A stretch of DNA of 64,000 bases, taken from contig WSUB01000006.1 in NCBI GenBank assembly GCA_019633425.1, positions 310,001 through 374,000 of the forward strand. Reading direction: 5' to 3'. Made by a program: the position numbers and the translations under genes. Shown here in pieces: positions 57,601 to 64,000 of this stretch (position 1 is the stretch's first letter; the number at the start of each line of letters is the position of its first letter). Under the pieces are notes generated by a model. That model made no database searches and was not told the origin of the DNA. It worked only from the letters and a program-made list of their open reading frames with translations. The stretch comes from Tulasnella sp. 424 (taxonomy: Eukaryota > Basidiomycota > Agaricomycetes > Cantharellales > Tulasnellaceae).

Positions 57601-58588
57601 GGGACGATGCGACTTCGTAGCCGGTGGGTACCGATTCCTCCTGCCCTGAATAACTATGTCCTAGCTGAACTTTGATCGCAGAGTTCTTCTTATAGTTGGA
57701 GCAATCGAGCTTAATCCTTTAGATGAGCGGGTTTATAAGACATGGCGGTCGGGATTCGACGTGGGTACTTTGGTAGATCGCCTACAAGAGATTCGGCCTG
57801 AAGGTCGGATTACACGTAAGTTGATTCCGTTTTCCGAGAGAGCTCCAGCTCACGTTGTCTCACGAATAGTTTACGACATGGACCGAGAGAAAACTATTTG
57901 CGAGGTTCCTACCTGGGGTCATCCGCAGAGCATTTCCGTTAGTGGGGAGCATGTGCTTGTTTCGTACGGGTCCAGCGCGCATCCCGAGCTCTGGAAACTT
58001 GTAGTTCCCATGGACGAAATAACCGATCTAGAGCTGCAGCAAATCTATTCACCTATGGCAGCCCCCGGGTATGGCGGTTCCGAATTTCTGGGGCCCCTGA
58101 AATTCGGGTTAGCACTACATCCTCACATCGTCCTGCCAGTCTGGGCTTTTGACACTCATTTTTACTGCTCGTTAGAGGGCCTTCGGGTGAATACGTAACG
58201 GCGGGCGATATCGGTGAGACTCGACGTCTAGAGAAACACTCGATCTTCTCCCTTCTGACGTCTTTTCGTAGAAGGAGATGTTTATATCTGGGATTGCTTA
58301 ATGGGCGAGCTTCTACACCACTTTGAAGGTCCCCAAAGCTCGAGTGGAGTACAGAAGGACGCTGTCGGAATTGCATGGCGACGAACCGGACAGGCGAACG
58401 TTCAACCTTGGTTCGCGTCAGTTACACCTGGGGCAGAGGTTGTAATCTGGGAAGCGAATATTACAGCTGAAGGGGAAAAGCTCAAGAGAAGGGGAGTGGA
58501 TCGTTATCATGATAAAAAGAGGAATGAATCGTTGGTATCAAATAAGGGTGCGTATGCTTGCGACAAGATCCCGACAGCGTTCGGCTAA
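54695..58588 (+). CDS. TM-WD40 family copy G (most divergent)
   Basis: The first exon is only 41 bases (MPFRSKSSAPRRRR..), then DIRFGDVVFEVLRRMREK. The helical region keeps the spacing but not the signature: HSPSGLNLSGMELQKRM and LRDIEASSDQNLRDC replace GSSS and IPEFSDK. Micro-exons give ATFFSAVTSTTFQ, GQIVRALWVSSLILSIASAI and YRSARSTLP. The long exon 56336-57288 has FLICSVITFSAGLVGYTY and LTSFTSAILLVVLAW, a linker, and LQFSHDGGWLAAS..AVIWK. Later exons: ILAATWLKTGEHFAAA, HPQSISVSGEHVLVSYGS, DVYIWDCLMGELLHHF and FASVTPGAEVVIWE. All frames are open to the TAA at 58586-58588. The divergence suggests an older member at the array edge. Confidence 0.75.
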
Positions 58589-59197
58589 CCCGCTTCAACT
58601 AGGAACCCCAAATAACTGAATTTGCGATACAGATGAGGTCTATCATGCATATGGGTACAGAGTCTAATGGTCTTCGGTATTATGTATAATCTGGATGTAC
58701 ATAGCGGCGATCAATACGGCGGCGCAAGTGTTCCGAATGTAGACAGCTTTGGAATATACCCGCCGGGGGAATTATCCCTCTAGAAGAAGCGACTATCGGC
58801 GCTCTGAGCTGAAGTTTTGATTCAAGAGAAAAATGTCTAGGCAGAAGGCTATATATAAACGGGGGTAGGACAATCGAACCCGAACCGCCTCAACACCGGC
58901 AACTCTGATACGTTCCCGAGGCGGTAGCTCCGCGAGTCGCCGTGTTCTCATTCTGCCTTTCTTACCCAGTTCGTGCTTACATTATTGTTTAACCCCACGT
59001 CTCAGCTCGTAGCATCACAACATGCCGGATTTGGAGGCACGGTACATGCTTAGTCGACTCTGCGCGCGCGCGTTGCTTCCGGGTCGAACTTCGCTCAGGA
59101 ATCAGGTAAGTCCATAAACGTCCGTGGATCAGAGAATCTCGTTGCAAATACATTGCGTCTATTTTCAACCGTTGATCTGAGAAAGAGATCAAATGGT
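58589..59197. other. Convergent intergenic region
   Basis: Separates the 3' ends of copy G (+) and CGS4 (-). No gene was seen. A short CGCGCGCGCG tract is at about 59065. Confidence 0.35.
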
Positions 59198-61508
59198 TCA
59201 ATCTCCAAGTGCAACTTCAGCAGCCCGGATAGCCGCCTCGAACCAGCCCAATAGCACCTCCTTGTCCTCCATACCAACGCTAACTCGAACGAGGTTGGCG
59301 TCGACACCCCACTCAGCTGCCCAGTCCAATTCCTGATAGTGCGCGAGGATCGTATAAGGACATGCCAGCGTGAAGTTCGTTCCTGCAACGTCCACCATAT
59401 TGGTTAGCGTATAACGACCTCATTGCGGTTTCGCAAAACACTCGCACCTAAACTCGGTCCCTTCTCACATCCAAGGTTATCAAAGAACGCTTGCGCAGCC
59501 CCAGGATCGGCGAACGTGATCGACAACAGCCCTCCATACCCCGTAGGGTAAATCGGTCCTCGACCCTCATCAGCAGCAACAGGGCGGTTCCGACATGCGT
59601 CAAAGTTTTCCTTGGTCACCCACTTGGGGTAAAAGACTTCCTTTATGACCCTCCTCTTTCCTTGGACGGCGGGTGCTCCACTTGAAGAGGAGCGAAGGTA
59701 CACTTCGGACTGGGATCGGAGGAAGTCTGCGATGGCTTCCGCGTTGCGGTTGATCACGTTGATGCGGTGCTGGAAGTCCCTCGAGTTGCGCTCCATGTAG
59801 ACTGCGTCCTCTGGCCAGTAAGTATCTTCATAGACCGAGTTGAGGTGATTGCGAAGAGTGGTGTAATGCCGACGTTGGGGATTCAATACCATGCTATGGA
59901 CGATAGTTAGTAAAGGCACTAGCACTCATCGGACGAAAACTCATACCTTCCACCCATAACGTTCGTCTCCCCCGAGAACACCTTCGTAATACTACTCACG
60001 ACGATGTCGGCGAACTTCAACACGTCGACGTTGACAAAGTTGCCGATCGTCTCGTCTACAATGATCAAAAAGTTGTACTCGTCCGCAATTTTCCGTAGTT
60101 CCGCTAGGTTGGGAGAGCGAAGTAACGGGTTCGAAGGGAACTCGCAGAACAGGGCGATGATCGGGTTGGGCGACGAGTAGGCCTCTTGGGCGATACGTCG
60201 CACTTCGGGCAGGTCTTTATCCAAGCCGGTTCCAATGAAATGGCACCCAGGGCCCCATTTCTGAAGGATCTTGAGCGTGTCGGTATAAGGGAAGCTGCGT
60301 CAAAACAAAGCCAAAAGACAAAGATCAACAATTGAATCACTTTTCTCTCCGGCCTTGAACGCACCCGAAACAGATACTTTTCCCAGCAGCTTTTCCGCCC
60401 CTCTTCTCAGCCGAACCAATTGCCAACTGATGTGAGTGCCATATGGCGCTCATACCGGTCGGGTACAGGTAAACGTCGTCCTCCGAAACGTTCTTCACTC
60501 CACGCCAACTTTCCCCGACCGCGGCTTCATCTGCACCGAGAGGCTCCACAGGATCGGAGGGAGAATTAGAGTCTCGAAGAAGGACACCGGCGATTCGGCG
60601 CCGCAATGCCCGTTTTGCGACCGAGTATGAGGAGAGAGGGAGGCTTCGCCCGTATCGTTCTTCGAGATAGGCAGTGTGGTCGTTGGTGAGGCTATCCCCC
60701 TCGGCTTCAGATGCATATGTTTTTACGGGTGTAGGAGCACCGTTTGTGGTGGTGGGAGTCGTGATTGGGACTATTGGCTTCTTGCCGTTCTTCAAAGGCT
60801 GCTTCGCCTTGCCGTACCGACCACCAGCGGTCGTCGCCAACGCACGGACAGTAATTGTCGGGCTACCATCCATCTCCGGTTGCACGCCCAAGAACTCTAG
60901 ACATTTCTCGGCCATGCGGCTGGAGATGCCGTCCCCGGTGTGTTGCCAGAACGATTTGGCGAGGGGAAAGCTGTCGGCAGGGAATAGGACGATATGGAGC
61001 TCCACGGAATCTGAAGAGGAAGCTTGACATGGGCTTGGGACGACGATGGTCTTGGAGGAGGTTGGGGGGATGAGGGTTGGCTTTTCGGTTGATGATTGCG
61101 GGCAAATCATGTATTGGACCAGTCTGACGGTCACTGGAGTAGGGGAATGACGGCGGAGGAACGACCGACATTCACTGGCGACGGTAGCACTGGGGAATAG
61201 TAGGCAGCGTTCCCCTGGTAGAGCGAACTTGCGTTCGGCGATGCGGGCGAGCTGTTGTAGAGGCAAGACGTCGCGGTCAGTATTGAAATGGCAAACGCGG
61301 TGGACGACCTACGCACCAGTTGAATGCTACGATGGATGAAGAACCTGGGATAGCCCGTCTTCATGGAATCTACGACTCGCGGTGCGCCCTCCTCGTAGTC
61401 AACGGTGTCCTTCCATGTGGGCAGTGAGACTGAGATGGCGTGAGGGAGGTGCGGGACGGAATGCCCAAGTTGTGTCGCTACGACGGTCGTTGCGGTTGCA
61501 GTCGGCAT
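59198..61508 (-). CDS. Cystathionine gamma-synthase CGS4 (685 aa, divergent)
   Basis: Exons: 61508-61317, 61251-60365, 60294-59947, 59893-59448, 59382-59198, phases consistent. It starts [22 protein letters not shown]-type features: [19 protein letters not shown], Asp in [11 protein letters not shown], Lys in [15 protein letters not shown]. The last exon is [17 protein letters not shown]. It is about 45 residues longer than CGS1-CGS3, mainly through a Thr/Pro/Lys-rich insertion in exon 2. The five intron positions are the same, so all four share one ancestor. CGS4 is probably the ancestral or housekeeping gene, and CGS1-CGS3 later duplicates. Confidence 0.88.
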
Positions 61509-62311
61509 GAGAGCGGCAAGTGGAGAGTCAAGAGGAGGTCGAGAAGGAGGCAGCAGTAGGTTAGTCTTGTCTTCTTGTGCATGCTAACGTTATATATATG
61601 ATGCGGAGGAGCATAGGTTGGGGTTGGAAGCAGAACGCGCTCGTTTCGGCCGAGTCGACCGTTATAACCGAGAATTTGGTCACACTAGGCAATTGCACGT
61701 CTCTTGACGCCTACTCGGAGCCACTTAATTTGCAATTCGCAGTATGATTCTGTTACATTTGTACAAGGAAGCAGTATTTCATGTCTGCTACAGGGGTCGT
61801 ATTTTTCCAGATTTGTGACTGGTCGAGCACGCCGCACTTTCGTCCTGAGCACGCAATCAAGAGCCTAAATGACGCAGAAAATGATCAGCACCCAACCATT
61901 AACCCAGATGTAGAAGAAGCAGCTCAGAGCTGAGAATAAAGAATTTGCTAATTAACTCAAGGGCCACATTCAGCCTGGTCAGGTGTACCGATAGCGGAAC
62001 TTCGCTCTACGAGAATGGAAGGTTTGGCCCGACTTGATGTTCTATCGCCCATATGGTGCCTTTGCTGAGCCTAAAATCTGGATCCCTATATTTACTTCAA
62101 GTCTTGGTTTCTTAACCACCGATAATGTAGTTGCGGTTTACCAGCCGCGTGGGCTGGGTGCCGTCGGTCGTGCCCTTACCCTCGAAGCCGGTGGCTGATC
62201 TTTGACGGTATTTGGCTGTTGTCAAGATCAAACAGCCACAGTCCTGCCTTTCTCTCTCAACCCACGACACAAACCACTCATCGCAACCCTCCCATCCCAC
62301 CACACATTCCA
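61509..62311. other. Divergent promoter region of CGS4 and the E2 gene
   Basis: Holds TATATATATG at 61591-61600, a TATA-like box 83-92 bases before the CGS4 start codon on the minus strand. No gene is seen. The 5' side of the E2 gene has a CCCATCCCACCACAC tract just before its ATG. Confidence 0.45.
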
Positions 62312-63260
<949 letters not shown>

Positions 63261-64000
63261 CGATAAGGCGCGGAACCAAACGTCATGATACAGCGATCGG
63301 CTCTTTTTTTCTTTCTTACGAGTTGGATTCCGAATTGCTAGACTAAGAACTTCGTCGATAAATTTCAACTAGTCATTTTACCCTGAAAGCACCGTTTTTT
63401 TAAGAGTGACCTGGGACCACCAAGGACAAGCGAGATACCACTGCGGGAGCGAGGTTTACTCACGGCCAATCCTTGGCCTATGGGATACGCTTCCCGAACG
63501 GCAATCTTTTGGCGCTCCTTCAGGCTGCGACGGTCTGTAAGGCCTCTGCCCGGTTGTCGTCACCACTGCCATGCTCGGGGCAACCTTACCCGCTTTATCT
63601 TATCTTATCGCGCTTGGCCAACCGTGAGACAGTCGATGGGCCGGTGGAACATCCCTTTCAGCCCGCCTTCGCGCTCGCAATCTGGCTCTCTTCTCTGACT
63701 GCATTCTCTCTCGATTCTTTGGTATTGCCATTCTGCTGTGTTTTCTCTCTGTTGCTGGAATCTGCAGCTGCGGGTTGCACAACAGCGCGAGAGCCGTAGT
63801 GTTTGAGTCCTGCGGAAGGAACCCTCCTCCAAGTCAGCGGATGATTCAAGAGCTTGCTTCCCACAAGGATTTGGTCGCTATCTGAGTTTGACCGGATAGG
63901 GTGGCAAAAACACTCCAGTGCGCCAATTTGTGTCCGCTGGGCCGCCGAAGACGAAGGAGTCCCCTATCCCGGGCGGCTGCAAGTCTATTTGTGACATGGA
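63261..64000. other. Downstream DNA, no gene recognised
   Basis: Open frames on both strands at about 63470-63860 overlap one another and show no motif. CGCTTCCCG, a 7-T run and CT-rich blocks are the only local features. Confidence 0.3.

Overview
The window is nuclear DNA of a filamentous basidiomycete, most likely an Agaricomycete close to Rhizoctonia/Ceratobasidium. That placement is inferred from gene style: many introns of about 45-90 nt with GT..AG borders, exons as small as 13-39 nt, a DUF6534-type membrane protein, an intron-containing tRNA-Tyr, and a three-helix membrane module that I associate with Agaricomycete proteins. No prokaryotic feature or CRISPR array is present.

The dominant content is a same-strand (+) array of seven paralogues of one large gene, called copies A-G here: A (3' end only, 1-423), B (1928-5710), C (7060-10940), D (19077-22981), E (44265-48251, one nonsense codon), F (49677-53570) and G (54695-58588), plus a decayed eighth copy near 12.8-13.6 kb. 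Copy B was reconstructed across 16 exons with all phases consistent, giving about 977 residues: an N-terminal helical region (about 1-250), three hydrophobic segments (about 275-375), a low-complexity Ser/Pro/Arg-rich linker, and a C-terminal WD40-like beta-propeller (about 580-977). I do not recognise a named family for the whole protein. A membrane-anchored propeller in an expanding, decaying array is the best candidate for an undescribed system.

A second expanding family, all on the - strand, is cystathionine gamma-synthase (methionine/transsulfuration pathway, PLP enzyme). There are four apparently intact five-exon genes: CGS1 28253-30412, CGS2 37639-39775, CGS3 40339-42494, and a more divergent CGS4 at 59198-61508. 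CGS1 and CGS2 lie in a duplicated segment of about 3 kb that also carries a convergent 88-residue gene with a conserved TGACGTCA site and a TATA box. CGS3 is a further partial duplicate whose upstream region has been interrupted.

Between 10.9 and 19 kb lies an accessory zone: an intact tRNA-Tyr(GTA) with an 18-nt intron, a 32-bp direct repeat of its 3' half 1.85 kb downstream, and between them a decayed zinc-finger gene fragment. A related, longer relic at 23.1-26.5 kb (-) carries a tyrosine-recombinase-like motif. A broken tRNA-Tyr copy at 11.4 kb, a large inverted repeat, a hairpin and several dispersed duplications accompany it. The arrangement resembles a remnant of an element integrated at a tRNA gene, but this is inference.

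The remaining single-copy genes are a two-helix membrane protein with a coiled-coil tail (31077-32204, +), a DUF6534-type membrane protein (33483-35575, -) and a Ubc4/Ubc5-type E2 ubiquitin-conjugating enzyme (62312-63260, +).
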